A stretch of 64,000 nucleotides of DNA from an uncultured Acetatifactor sp. (GTDB taxonomy: Bacteria > Bacillota > Clostridia > Lachnospirales > Lachnospiraceae), in assembly GCA_934394815.1 (NCBI GenBank), contig CAKRRD010000003.1, positions 1-64,000 on the forward strand. Direction: 5' to 3'. A model generated the notes under the pieces. It saw only the letters and a list, made by a program, of their open reading frames with translations. It searched no databases and was not told the DNA's origin. Both the position numbers and the translations under genes were made by a program. Shown one piece after another: positions 54,450 to 63,872 of the stretch. The number at the start of each line of letters is the position of its first letter. Within the stretch, counting starts at the first letter, position 1.

Positions 54450-56203
54450 TACCGAACACCTCCTCTCTGCTCCGGATACTGGGAATAATAAATCTCCTGA
54501 TATACGGTACAATCTTTCAATAATTCCTCATGGGTTCCCACACCTGCGATCTCACCGTCGTCCAGTACGATGATCTTGTCCGCATGACGGATGGTGGAAG
54601 CACGCTGGGATACGATAAAGGTCGTTGTCTTATCTTCCAGGGTACGCAGTGCTGCGCGCAGCTTTGCGTCAGTAGCATAATCCAGCGCGGAAGCACTGTC
54701 ATCCAGAATCAGGATCTCAGGCTCTCTGACCAGCGCTCTTGCAATGGTCAGACGCTGTCTCTGTCCGCCGGAGAAATTCTTACCGTTCTGTGCCACAGTC
54801 GCATCCAGCTTACCGTCCTTGCCTTCTACGACCTCTGCCGCCTGCGCAAGATCCAGAGCTTTCCACATCTCCTCTTCCGTAGCATCCGGTTTGCCCCACT
54901 GGAGATTGCTGCGGATGGTTCCTTTGAACAGAACTACCTTCTGGGGTACAACACCGATGCGTCCCCGCAGTTCCTCATCACTCATGGTCTTAATGTCTCT
55001 GCCTTCCAGCAGGATCTCACCCTCTGTTGCCGGATAGAAGCCGGGAATCAGGTTCACCAGTGAGGTCTTACCGGAACCGGTACCTCCGATGATACCCACG
55101 GTATCGCCGCGGTTCACCGTAAAATTCATATTCTGTAAGGTAGGGGCACCGGCTCCCTGATAGGTCAGGGAGACATTCCTGAAGTTCAGGAAAGGTGCCT
55201 TCCTGTCCACCTTATCCGCCAGCTTCTGATCCTGTGTCTTTTTCTCCGTGTATGCGGCATCCGCACCGATCTCGAAAACGGAAGCCACACGTTCTGCACA
55301 GGCCAGTGCCTTGGTCATGGTCACGATCAGGTTTGCCAGCTTCACCAGTTCTACCAGAATCTGGTTCATGTAATTGATGATCGCTACGACTTCACCCTGG
55401 CTTAAGTTACCGATATTGACCTGCACGGCACCGGTGTAGATCAGAGCAATGATGGCACCGTTTACGATGACATAAGTCACAGGATTCATGCAGGCACTGA
55501 TTTTACCTACAAAGATCTGCATGGCAGACAGTGCTTCGTTATTCTCCCGGAAACGTTCCTCTTCCTTTGCTTCCTGGTGAAACGCACGGATGACCCGGAC
55601 ACCGGTCAGATTCTCTCTGGTGATCCCCAGCACCTGATCCAGCTTGGACTGTACCTTTTTATACATGGGAATCGTGGATAAAATAATGCCGAATACCACC
55701 ACCGACAAAAGCGGAATGGCCACTACAAAGATCAGCGCACATTTCACGTCAATGGTGAAGGCCATGATCATGGCACCGAACACAATGATCGGGGAGCGCA
55801 GGAACAGACGCAGGGTCATGTTGATTCCGGACTGCACCTGGTTTACATCACTGGTCATACGGGTGATCATGGTGGAGGTTCCCGCCTTATCGATATCCGT
55901 GAAGCTCAGATCCTCAATATGATCAAACAATGACTGACGCAGTTTGGTAGACGCGCCCACCGCAGCCTTGGCTGCGAAAAACTGTGCCGTAATGGAGGAA
56001 GCCAGTCCCACAACAGCAAGCAGGAGCAGGAGCAGTCCCATTTTGCCGATATAGCCCATGTTCCGGTTGGAAATACCATAGTCAATAATATTTGCCATTA
56101 CCAGAGGTACCATCAGTTCAAAAAAAGCTTCCAGCAGCTTGAACAGCGGTGCCAGTATGGACTCTTTCTTGTAATCCTTCAGATAAATCATTAATCGTTT
56201 CAT
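54449..56203 (-). CDS. ABC exporter subunit A (degenerate ATPase site)
   Basis: This 584-residue half-transporter has six membrane segments and an ATPase with Walker A GGTGSGKTS and signature FSGGQRQRL. Walker B is ILILDDSASALD, so the catalytic Glu is Asp, and the switch position is SQRAST instead of HRLST, so that His is Gln. These changes mark the non-hydrolysing half of heterodimeric exporters such as LmrCD/BmrCD. The start at 56203 follows GAGGACTTT. Confidence 0.92.
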   Translation of the reverse strand: MKRLMIYLKDYKKESILAPLFKLLEAFFELMVPLVMANIIDYGISNRNMGYIGKMGLLLLLLAVVGLASSITAQFFAAKAAVGASTKLRQSLFDHIEDLSFTDIDKAGTSTMITRMTSDVNQVQSGINMTLRLFLRSPIIVFGAMIMAFTIDVKCALIFVVAIPLLSVVVFGIILSTIPMYKKVQSKLDQVLGITRENLTGVRVIRAFHQEAKEEERFRENNEALSAMQIFVGKISACMNPVTYVIVNGAIIALIYTGAVQVNIGNLSQGEVVAIINYMNQILVELVKLANLIVTMTKALACAERVASVFEIGADAAYTEKKTQDQKLADKVDRKAPFLNFRNVSLTYQGAGAPTLQNMNFTVNRGDTVGIIGGTGSGKTSLVNLIPGFYPATEGEILLEGRDIKTMSDEELRGRIGVVPQKVVLFKGTIRSNLQWGKPDATEEEMWKALDLAQAAEVVEGKDGKLDATVAQNGKNFSGGQRQRLTIARALVREPEILILDDSASALDYATDAKLRAALRTLEDKTTTFIVSQRASTIRHADKIIVLDDGEIAGVGTHEELLKDCTVYQEIYYSQYPEQRGGVR

Positions 56204-56231
56204 AAAGTCCTCATTTCCATGCGTTTTATTT

Positions 56232-56933
56232 TTACACTTCTGCCGTTCCGTAACAGACCGCCAGAGAATAACAGCCCTCCAGAACACGCTCCCTGAAACA
56301 GATCTGCTTTTCCTGCCATTTCTGTTCGTCAGAGAAGTCTTCCCCCACCGCACTGCCGATCCCCTGACCGGTGTATTTGCCATAAGCTTCTTTTCTGCTC
56401 CACAACCGGTAAAACACTTCGGTACGCTGTGGCCCGGACAGTTTCTGCATGAGTTTCCATTCTGCCGGAGCGAAAAAGCGTTCCGCCATACGTTCTTTAC
56501 CGGGAATCCATTTCTGGATATCCACTCCCACTTCTCCGTTTCCTACTCCGCAGACCACATAGTCCCCGGAATGAGACAGATTAAACTTTTTCGGGAAATT
56601 CACGATCTGTGGTTTCCCCAGATCTCCGTATTCATAGGAAAAAGAGAACGGCCCCGTCTTTTCCCGCCGCATCCGCTCCCGCAGTGTTTCCCGCAGCACA
56701 TCCTCTTCCAGAAACAGGATCCCGGTATTTTCCATACCGTCTATCAGATCCAGTGCCAGCTTCTGCAGCAGCATGCCCGCACCAAGGCTGGCTGCCTTTG
56801 CTCCGGTGCCTTTCAGGCGTTCTGCCCTCTTACGGCGTGCCGGATCCACGCATTCTTCCGTTTCCTGCAAAAGGCTCCGTCTGGTCTCTTCCTCTCCGGG
56901 ATGCAGATGCAGTACATAAATTCCTACCGCCAT
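56232..56933 (-). CDS. 4'-phosphopantetheinyl transferase (Sfp type)
   Basis: This 233-residue enzyme attaches the phosphopantetheine arm to carrier proteins. It has the Sfp motifs KFNLSHSGDYVVCG and VGVDIQ, with the magnesium-binding Asp, and FYRLWSRKEAYGKYTG with the conserved W..KEA core. The start at 56933 follows AGGAGAAGAAT. No carrier-protein or polyketide/nonribosomal gene is in the window, so its partner is elsewhere. It lies 28 bases upstream of the exporter pair, in the same direction. Confidence 0.92.
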   Translation of the reverse strand: MAVGIYVLHLHPGEEETRRSLLQETEECVDPARRKRAERLKGTGAKAASLGAGMLLQKLALDLIDGMENTGILFLEEDVLRETLRERMRREKTGPFSFSYEYGDLGKPQIVNFPKKFNLSHSGDYVVCGVGNGEVGVDIQKWIPGKERMAERFFAPAEWKLMQKLSGPQRTEVFYRLWSRKEAYGKYTGQGIGSAVGEDFSDEQKWQEKQICFRERVLEGCYSLAVCYGTAEV

Positions 56934-56971
56934 ATTCTTCTCCTGATGAATCATCTTATACAACCAGCACA

Positions 56972-57005
56972 AAGGCTGTCACATGGAAATTCCTGCGACA
57001 GCCTT
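56972..57005 (-). terminator. Probable terminator of aspS
   Basis: AAGGCTGTC and GACAGCCTT, nine bases each, lie directly after the aspS stop. The downstream T-run on the minus strand is weak (TGTGCTGGTTGT), so termination may be partial. Confidence 0.5.
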
Positions 57006-57009
57006 ATTA

Positions 57010-58773
57010 TTATTCTTCCGGTTTTGCGGTGATGGCCAGATGCAGTTCATCCAGCTGCTTCTGTTCTACCGTACCCGGTGCTCCCATCATAATATCCATT
57101 GCGTTCTTGTTCATCGGGAAAGGAATGATCTCACGGATGCTTTCCTCACCACAGATCAGCATGATCATACGGTCTACGCCGGGAGCAATTCCTGCATGAG
57201 GGGGTGCTCCGTAGCAGAATGCATTGTACATGGCGGGGAACTTTGCCTTCACATCGGCTTCGCCAAGTCCCACCAGTTCAAATGCCTTGATCATGATCTC
57301 CGGATCATGGTTTCTCACCGCACCGGAGGACAGTTCTACGCCGTTGCAGACCAGATCGTACTGGTATGCCAGAATCTCCAGAGGATCCTGATTGTTCAAC
57401 GCATCCATACCACCCTGGGGCATGGAGAACGGGTTATGACAAAATTCCAGTTCGCCGGACTCCTCGCCGATCTCGTACATCGGGAAATCCACGATCCAGC
57501 AGAACTCATAGCAATCCTTCTTCATATGTTTCTCGCTGGCTGCACCCAACAGCTTTCTGTAGACACCGGCTGTCTTCTGTGCTTCCAGCTTCCTGCCTGC
57601 GGCGAGACCTACAAAATCGCCGTTTTTCAGGCCAAGAGCCTTGATGACTTCTTCCTTGCGGTCCTGTAAGAACTTGGAGATACCGCCTACGAACTCTCCG
57701 TTCTCGTCTACACGGAACCAGAATCCCTTGCGTGCGGTCTGTACCTCTACTTCTGCGCAGATGGCATCGATCTGCTTACGGGTAGCGGTGAAGCCGTCTA
57801 CCACGATAGCCTTTACGGTCTGTCCCTCAAAAGCAGCAAAGCCACAGCCCTGCATTACTTCGGTGGCATCAGTCAGCACCAGATCGATACGCAGATCCGG
57901 CTTGTCGGATCCGTACTTGTCCATAGCCTCCAGATAAGGGATCCGTACAAAAGGAGCCTTGGAAGCTTCTTTATAAATACCGTACTTTTCAAATACGGGA
58001 GGCAGTACCTGCTCTACGATGGAGAAGACATCTTCCTGGGAAGCGAAGGCCATCTCCATATCCAGCTGATAGAACTCTCCGGGAGAACGGTCTGCTCTCG
58101 CATCCTCATCACGGAAGCAGGGAGCGATCTGGAAATAACGGTCAAAACCGGAAGCCATCAGTATCTGCTTGAACTGCTGGGGTGCCTGGGGCAGCGCATA
58201 GAACTTGCCGGGATGATTTCTGGCGGGAACCAGGTAATCTCTCGCACCTTCCGGAGAAGAACAGGTCAGGATGGGGGTCGTGATCTCCATGAAATTCAGA
58301 GCATACATTCTCTGACGCAGTTCCGCCACGATCTGGCTTCTCATCACGATATTCTTCTTCATGTTCGGATTTCTCAGATCCAGATAACGATATTTCAGAC
58401 GGGCGTTCTCGTCTGCATCCTTGGACTGATTGATCTCAAAAGGAAGTGCATTGTAGATACACTTGCCTAAAATCTCGATCTTGTCGGGCACTACTTCGAT
58501 CTCACCGGTGGGCAGATTAGCATTTTTGCTGGAACGCTCTCTTACCACACCTTCCACGGAGATGGTGGATTCCTTGTTGATGCCATCCATCACGTTCATC
58601 ATCTCTTCGGTCTCTACTACCAACTGGGTGGTTCCGTAGAAATCACGCAGAATGACAAATCCGAGATTCTTGCTGACTTTTCTCATGTTCTCGAACCAGC
58701 CGACCAGTGTGACTCTCTCACCGACGTTGCCGATCCGAAGTTCATTACAGTTATGTGTTCTGGACTGAATCAT
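57010..58773 (-). CDS. aspS: Aspartyl-tRNA synthetase
   Basis: AspS charges tRNA-Asp. The 587-residue bacterial-type enzyme has an N-terminal OB anticodon-binding domain (VTLVGWFENMRKVSKNLGFV), class II motif 1 region (MEITTPIL), motif 2 (FRDEDARADRSPGEFYQLD), the GAD insertion domain at about 300-410, and motif 3 (GIAPGVDRMIML). The start follows AAGGAG. It lies 25 bases after hisS and shares its promoter. Confidence 0.97.
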   Translation of the reverse strand: MIQSRTHNCNELRIGNVGERVTLVGWFENMRKVSKNLGFVILRDFYGTTQLVVETEEMMNVMDGINKESTISVEGVVRERSSKNANLPTGEIEVVPDKIEILGKCIYNALPFEINQSKDADENARLKYRYLDLRNPNMKKNIVMRSQIVAELRQRMYALNFMEITTPILTCSSPEGARDYLVPARNHPGKFYALPQAPQQFKQILMASGFDRYFQIAPCFRDEDARADRSPGEFYQLDMEMAFASQEDVFSIVEQVLPPVFEKYGIYKEASKAPFVRIPYLEAMDKYGSDKPDLRIDLVLTDATEVMQGCGFAAFEGQTVKAIVVDGFTATRKQIDAICAEVEVQTARKGFWFRVDENGEFVGGISKFLQDRKEEVIKALGLKNGDFVGLAAGRKLEAQKTAGVYRKLLGAASEKHMKKDCYEFCWIVDFPMYEIGEESGELEFCHNPFSMPQGGMDALNNQDPLEILAYQYDLVCNGVELSSGAVRNHDPEIMIKAFELVGLGEADVKAKFPAMYNAFCYGAPPHAGIAPGVDRMIMLICGEESIREIIPFPMNKNAMDIMMGAPGTVEQKQLDELHLAITAKPEE

Positions 58774-58798
58774 TGCTTTTGCTCCTTGTCTGTTGCTT

Positions 58799-60061
58799 TT
58801 ATCTCTTTAATTCTTCCTTATAGAATTCCACGAATTCTTCGTAGCCTTCCTTATTCAGCTGTTCCTTCTGGAACTTCTTGTTCTTGTTCATGCGGGCTAC
58901 CAGTACCTGGGTACCGTCCTTACGGGCTTCCTGGGCCTGTGCGATCACTTCACACAGCCTTTCACCGCTGACACCCTTCTCGATCAGGTATGCTACCTGC
59001 TTCGGTCTCGTGGGCACCTTGAAGCCTCTCTCCATGAGCAGCATGATGATACGTTCGAAACCGATGGAGAATCCGCAGGCGGGTACATCATTGCCGGTGA
59101 ACTTGCCTACCATCTTGTCGTAACGTCCGCCGCCACCGCAGCTGCCGCCGAATTCCGGCATGGCGATCTCAAAAATGGTTCCGGTATAGTAAGACATGCC
59201 TCTTACCAGCGTGGCATCGAACACGATCTCAAACTCGGAAGCCTTGGTCGCTCTGACGCTGTCCATGATCTCTCGAAGGCTCTGGGCGATCTCCGGCTCC
59301 AAAAATCCTTCCAGGGTATCTGCCAGATAAGCCACACCGTCCTCGGCACTTTCCAGTCCCTGGAACAGTTCCAGATACCTGTCCACGCAGGCCTTGTCAA
59401 AACCGTTCTCCAGAAGCTCTGCTTCCACACCTTCCAGACCGATCTTGTCCATCTTGTCCAGCGTAATAAATACGCTGTCGTAGGACTCTTCGGGGAATCC
59501 GCTGTAAGCCGCCATTGCTTTCAGAATACGACGCTCATTGATACGGATCTGGAAATTTTTAAATCCCAGCTTTCCCAGGGTCGTCGTGGTGGCCAGGATC
59601 AGTTCAATCTCCGCCAGATTCGAAGGCTCACCCAGAATATCGATATCGCACTGCATGAACTGACGATATCTTCCTCTCTGGGGTCTGTCCGCTCTCCACA
59701 CATTTCCCATCTGCAATGCCTTAAAAGGAGAAGGCAGGGATGCCGCATTGTTGGAATAATAACGTACCAGAGGCACGGTCAGGTCGTAACGCAGACCGCT
59801 GTCCACTACCTCTTCCTCGGTGGTGGCTGCTGCCACATTCAGTTTCTCACCGCGTTTTAAGATCTTGAAGATCAGCTTCTCATTGTCGCCGCCCTGCTTG
59901 CTGCTTAAGTTCGCAATATTTTCCACACAGGGAGTCTCAATGGAAGTAAAACCAAATTTGCCGTAGGTATCCTTGATGACGCTGATGACGTAATCACGGA
60001 TCTGCATCTCCTCCGGCAGGATATCTTTCATGCCCGTTGTGGGCTTCTTGCTAAGTGCCAT
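58799..60061 (-). CDS. hisS: Histidyl-tRNA synthetase
   Basis: HisS charges tRNA-His. The 420-residue class II enzyme has LRYDLTVPLVRYY (motif 2 approach), ADRPQRGRYRQFMQCDID, and the His-specific loops LVRGMSYYTGTIFE and GGGGRYDKMVG, followed by motif 3 (GFSIGFERIIMLL). These loops differ from the common bacterial GLDYYxxTVFE form and look closer to the eukaryotic or archaeal-like branch. The C-terminal anticodon domain is present. The start follows GGAAGGG. Confidence 0.95.
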   Translation of the reverse strand: MALSKKPTTGMKDILPEEMQIRDYVISVIKDTYGKFGFTSIETPCVENIANLSSKQGGDNEKLIFKILKRGEKLNVAAATTEEEVVDSGLRYDLTVPLVRYYSNNAASLPSPFKALQMGNVWRADRPQRGRYRQFMQCDIDILGEPSNLAEIELILATTTTLGKLGFKNFQIRINERRILKAMAAYSGFPEESYDSVFITLDKMDKIGLEGVEAELLENGFDKACVDRYLELFQGLESAEDGVAYLADTLEGFLEPEIAQSLREIMDSVRATKASEFEIVFDATLVRGMSYYTGTIFEIAMPEFGGSCGGGGRYDKMVGKFTGNDVPACGFSIGFERIIMLLMERGFKVPTRPKQVAYLIEKGVSGERLCEVIAQAQEARKDGTQVLVARMNKNKKFQKEQLNKEGYEEFVEFYKEELKR

Positions 60062-60137
60062 GGTTTTCTACCCTTCCGCTCGTATATTTTATATCTGCAA
60101 ATTGCCTTTCCCGCAATTTTAGCTCAATATCTTATAT

Positions 60138-60166
60138 ATGATACTTTTTTTCCCGATAACTGTCAA
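60138..60166 (-). promoter_or_regulatory. Promoter of hisS-aspS
   Basis: TTGACA and TATCAT are 17 bases apart on the minus strand, about 77 bases before the hisS start. The leader is too short for a T-box. Confidence 0.75.
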
Positions 60167-60213
60167 CCCTCCCGTGCCCCGCTTCTGCCAGAAATTCAAG
60201 CATTTTTCTATAG

Positions 60214-60244
60214 AAAAGCAGGACAGTGATCTCTCACTGTCCCG
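60214..60244 (-). terminator. Terminator of the chemoreceptor operon
   Basis: GGACAGTGA and TCACTGTCC pair around four bases, extended by outer GC pairs, with TTTTC following on the minus strand. The stop codon of the 74-residue gene lies inside the stem. Confidence 0.85.
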
Positions 60245-60458
60245 CCTTCTCTTTCATCTTCTTCAAATAGGCATCTTTCAATGCACATTTTTCCTCTAAC
60301 TGACGGATCTGTTTCTTCAGATCCTCCAGATATTCCGCCGTGACTTTGACGCCCCCACGGACCGCTACATCTTCGTGTCTGCTCATATCCTCCAGCCATT
60401 GCCGGATGGAGTTCTCCCGCAGATCATTATAGGTATTGTCTTCCTGTGGCTGCCACAT
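60234..60458 (-). CDS. 74-residue coiled-coil protein, unknown function
   Basis: I do not recognise this small soluble protein. Residues 1-35 are polar (MWQPQEDNTYNDLRENSIRQ), and residues about 40-70 form a coiled coil (TAEYLEDLKKQIRQLEEKCA). It has an excellent start signal (GGGAGGAAAATC) inside the 19-base gap after the chemoreceptor stop, and it ends in the shared terminator. Co-transcription suggests it helps the receptor, perhaps as an adaptor. Confidence 0.75.
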   Translation of the reverse strand: MWQPQEDNTYNDLRENSIRQWLEDMSRHEDVAVRGGVKVTAEYLEDLKKQIRQLEEKCALKDAYLKKMKEKAGQ

Positions 60459-60477
60459 GATTTTCCTCCCGAATTCC

Positions 60478-62433
60478 TCAGACGCGGAACTGCTGCATAT
60501 TTTCCTGCAGCCTGCCGATGCTCTGCAATACTCCCTTGGTCTCTGCAGACATGTTCTCACTGGAATAGGTGATCTCCTGCAGATTCCTATTCACTCCGGC
60601 CACCGCATCCGCCAGTTCCGCCTGTGCTCTGTTAATGTCACTTAAGATGCCGTTGATGGTACGGATGGAATCGCTGACTCCGGAAGCATTCTGTCCCAGA
60701 CTGTTGCTGACTTCCGCATAGTATCCGGCGTCCTTTTTATAATCCTTCGCAAGCGCCGCCAGTTTCTCGTAATCCTTCATGACCGTTCCGTCCAGGAATA
60801 CCAGAATACCGTTGCTCTCCGTTGCCAGGGTCTGTACACTCTCCAGTACCTTCTGTGTCAGTTCGTTGACCTTCTGGATCTCGGATGCCGTATCTTCACT
60901 GAGTTTTTTGATTTCTTCGGCTACCACTGCAAAACCTCTGCCCGCTTCTCCGGCTCTGGCGGCTTCAATGGAAGCATTCAGGGCCAGCAGGCTTGTCTGG
61001 GATGCGATCTCCTGAATAGACGCTGATACTTTGGTAATATCGCCGATGATATTGGTGCCTTCCACAGCCTTCTGCATCCGGATCCGGCTCTCGCCCGCGA
61101 TCCTGGTGGCATTTTCCTTGCCCTCCAGCACTTCTCTGGTGATCTGATCCACCCGTACCACGATAGCTCCGGATTTTTCTGCCATTTCGCTGACATCCTC
61201 AGCCAGCGTCTCCACGGCTGCCGCTGCCCCGCTGCAGCTTTCATCAATGTTGCGGATACTGTCGGTCTGCGTGTCGATATTGGCTCCGGTCTCTTCCATT
61301 GCCGCACTGATCTCCATAATGTGTTCACTGATGCTGTTGACCTTGCCGCTGGTATCCTGCATGCTGGCATGGATGGAATCCGCTTCCTCTCTGGTCTGGC
61401 GGATCACACCGATGAACTTTTCTTCCAATTCTCCGATGAGGTACTGGATCTCCTGCACTTCATTTTTCTGCTTCTTACAGTTTTCTCTGCCGATGACCTT
61501 ATCCCGGATAAACAGTTTCATATTCTCCATGGGCTTCAGGCTCTTCTTCACGCTGCCGATCATCACCAGAGTCACCACTGCGATCAGTACCAGGCCGATC
61601 AGTACCACCTGGATCACATTTTGCCGGATTAAATCCGTTACTACTGCCTTATCCTGCACCACACCCAGTGTCCAGCCGGTAGCTTCCACTGCTGCGGTTG
61701 CCATAAATTTCATTTTTCCGTCGTAATCCCGGATCTGGGATGCCTGTGATAAGTCTACGCCAAGTGCATCCGCCAGCACAGTATTGCCTTCTTCCTTAGG
61801 AAGGAAATCTTCATTAACATGGGAGACTACATTACCGTCGGCATCCAGCAGGAAAGCCTGAACAGAATCCTCTGTACTGACATTTCCCACGATCTGTGTC
61901 AGGGTATCGATCGTGATATCTGCCAGAAATACCGCCTGCTCCCCCTGAATCTTCATAGGCTCAGCAATGGTCACGATCATCTGTCCACTGGCGAAATCCT
62001 TATAAGGTGCCGTATAGATCAGTCCGTCCTTCGCAATGGCCATTTTCCACCAGTCTCTCGTCGTCGGATCCAGATCCAGCCTGGAATGATCCGCCGGGAA
62101 TACGCCGCCATCATAGGCAAAGCATACATAATACATTAAGGCATCCTCATTCTCTGCCAGATTCACTTCCAGATAATCCATGATCTGATCCGTATCTTTC
62201 GTGTTCATAAATGCCACGCCGTTGCGGATCGTATGCACGATATTGCCCTGTTCTACCAGCCATTCGTTCACTACATTGGCATTGGTCGCTGCCTGTGCCT
62301 CCACAAAATTTCCGGCCTGTGCCGTCATATTGTTCTGTAAGGAACTCACACTGAGCAATTCGCATACAAGAATCGCCAGAACCAGTGAAATCACCGTCTG
62401 CATTGTAATCTTACTTTTGATCGTCTTCCCCAT
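60478..62433 (-). CDS. Methyl-accepting chemotaxis protein (dCache sensor)
   Basis: This 651-residue receptor has a membrane segment at about 11-31, an extracellular double-Cache sensor at about 40-270, and a second membrane segment at about 272-295. A cytoplasmic signalling region follows, with the conserved tip [20 protein letters not shown]. The sensor has [16 protein letters not shown] and a later Asp (DITID). This arrangement resembles the amino-acid-binding dCache motif, so an amino acid ligand is likely. There is no normal HAMP domain after the second segment. No other chemotaxis gene is in the window. Confidence 0.92.
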   Translation of the reverse strand: MGKTIKSKITMQTVISLVLAILVCELLSVSSLQNNMTAQAGNFVEAQAATNANVVNEWLVEQGNIVHTIRNGVAFMNTKDTDQIMDYLEVNLAENEDALMYYVCFAYDGGVFPADHSRLDLDPTTRDWWKMAIAKDGLIYTAPYKDFASGQMIVTIAEPMKIQGEQAVFLADITIDTLTQIVGNVSTEDSVQAFLLDADGNVVSHVNEDFLPKEEGNTVLADALGVDLSQASQIRDYDGKMKFMATAAVEATGWTLGVVQDKAVVTDLIRQNVIQVVLIGLVLIAVVTLVMIGSVKKSLKPMENMKLFIRDKVIGRENCKKQKNEVQEIQYLIGELEEKFIGVIRQTREEADSIHASMQDTSGKVNSISEHIMEISAAMEETGANIDTQTDSIRNIDESCSGAAAAVETLAEDVSEMAEKSGAIVVRVDQITREVLEGKENATRIAGESRIRMQKAVEGTNIIGDITKVSASIQEIASQTSLLALNASIEAARAGEAGRGFAVVAEEIKKLSEDTASEIQKVNELTQKVLESVQTLATESNGILVFLDGTVMKDYEKLAALAKDYKKDAGYYAEVSNSLGQNASGVSDSIRTINGILSDINRAQAELADAVAGVNRNLQEITYSSENMSAETKGVLQSIGRLQENMQQFRV

Positions 62434-62491
62434 AGTGTCCCATCCCTTTTATCCGTATTATATTTTCGTACCGCCGGGTACTTTTTTCTCA

Positions 62492-62520
62492 ATTGTACTT
62501 TTTCTCATACAATGTGTCAA
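62492..62520 (-). promoter_or_regulatory. Promoter of the chemoreceptor operon
   Basis: TTGACA and TACAAT are 17 bases apart on the minus strand, about 59 bases before the start. It is a sigma-A type; I see no sigma-D (flagellar) promoter. Confidence 0.75.
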
Positions 62521-62564
62521 GAAGTCACCGCGTCAATTCGACAAAGTTTTTTGGAATACAGAAT

Positions 62565-63137
62565 TCAAAAAAGGCTGCTATCCACCACAGAGATTCCCAC
62601 CTTCAGGATCCCCGCCAGTACCATGACCCAGATGGGGTTCATTTTTGTCTTCCGAAGCAGCAGCACACAGATTCCGAAGATCACCACCATGCTCCACTCG
62701 GTTCCGGTCAGGGAGATCGTCTCCCCGCTTCCCCAGAAGGCATTTTTGAGGATCAAGATCCCTGCCGATGCGATCATGGCCACCACCGCCGGCCGCAGGG
62801 ACTTTAAGACACCCTGCAGCAGATCCATGGTCCGGTATTTCAGATACAGCCTTGCCAGGATCGTCACGATAATACAGGAGGGCAGGATGCATCCCGCCGT
62901 AGCCACAATGGCTCCGGGAACGCCTGCAATCTTCAGTCCCACAAAGGTGGCGGAATTCACCGCAATGGGTCCCGGTGTCATCTGGGATATAGTGATCAGA
63001 TCGGTGAACTCCGACATAGTCAGCCACCCATGCCCCGTCACCACCTGTCCCTGGATCAGAGGCATGGCTGCATAGCCGCCTCCGAAACTGAACATTCCAA
63101 TTTGCAGAAAGCTTAAAAATAATTGCACATAGATCAT
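62565..63137 (-). CDS. Chromate transporter half, subunit 2
   Basis: This 190-residue membrane protein is one CHR domain. It has FSFGGGYAAMPLIQ, the signature SQMTPGPIAVNSATFVG, and about six hydrophobic segments. CHR proteins export chromate or related anions; the real substrate in anaerobes is unclear. The start at 63137 follows AGGAGGG and overlaps the previous gene by four bases (ATGA), so the two halves are probably a coupled heterodimer. Confidence 0.9.
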   Translation of the reverse strand: MIYVQLFLSFLQIGMFSFGGGYAAMPLIQGQVVTGHGWLTMSEFTDLITISQMTPGPIAVNSATFVGLKIAGVPGAIVATAGCILPSCIIVTILARLYLKYRTMDLLQGVLKSLRPAVVAMIASAGILILKNAFWGSGETISLTGTEWSMVVIFGICVLLLRKTKMNPIWVMVLAGILKVGISVVDSSLF

Positions 63138-63718
63138 TTTCCGGCCCTCCTTTTGGAAAGGAGGGTCCGGGCTGCACCCAACAGTCCGCAGACGATCACG
63201 ATATAGACCACATTGATCTCCAGAACGCAGGCTGCCAGAAAGGCTCCCAACAGAATCCACAGGGATACCGGATCCTTTTCCTTCACGATGGGAGCACCCA
63301 TGTCATACGTCACGGAAGCGATCACCGCCCCCACTCCGGCCTGCATGCCGGACAGCATCTGTGCCACATAGAAATTACTGCGGAACACATTGTAGCAGAC
63401 AGATATTGCCGCTATGATCACAAAGGGCGGCAGGATCGTGCCGAGGATTGCCACCAGCGCTCCGGGAATCCCCGACAGTTTATACCCTACCACGATGGCT
63501 CCGTTGATTGCAATTGCGCCGGGCGAGGACTGGGCAATAGCCACCAGATCCAGCATTTCCTTCTCCTCGATCCAGTGATATTCATCCACGAATTTCTTCT
63601 TCATCAGCGTAACAATGACATAGCCGCCCCCAAAGGTAAAGGCACTCAGATACAGAGTGGACAGAAATATTTTCCACAGTACCTTTCCCCGGTATTCTTT
63701 TTCTTCCCTACTTTTCAT
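63134..63718 (-). CDS. Chromate transporter half, subunit 1
   Basis: This 194-residue membrane protein is the partner CHR domain. It has FTFGGGYVIVTLMKKKFVDE and the signature AQSSPGAIAINGAIVVGY, followed by four to five hydrophobic segments. I chose the start at 63718 (GGAGCAATGTAAC upstream); an ATG 15 bases earlier touches an AAGGA. Short paired CHR proteins are common in Clostridia and Bacillus, in place of one long fused ChrA. Confidence 0.9.
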   Translation of the reverse strand: MKSREEKEYRGKVLWKIFLSTLYLSAFTFGGGYVIVTLMKKKFVDEYHWIEEKEMLDLVAIAQSSPGAIAINGAIVVGYKLSGIPGALVAILGTILPPFVIIAAISVCYNVFRSNFYVAQMLSGMQAGVGAVIASVTYDMGAPIVKEKDPVSLWILLGAFLAACVLEINVVYIVIVCGLLGAARTLLSKRRAGK

Positions 63719-63872
63719 GTTACATTGCTCCATTCCTTTTTTCCGGCGCCTTCCCGCATCCCGGCAGTTCTGCCTGTCGCTGGCAAAGATGGCTAAACAT
63801 CTTATTTTTTTCCTGGTTCTTTCCATTTCATTTGTTCCGTTTACCGCCTGCTATAGATACGAATCGCTTTTG

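Noticed and set aside
60062..60233. T-box leader for hisS-aspS
   Set aside because: The promoter lies about 77 bases before hisS, too close for a T-box, and no T-box core or antiterminator sequence is visible.
62434..62564. Sigma-D (flagellar) promoter for the chemoreceptor
   Set aside because: No TAAA...GCCGATAT-type element is present; a good sigma-A promoter is.
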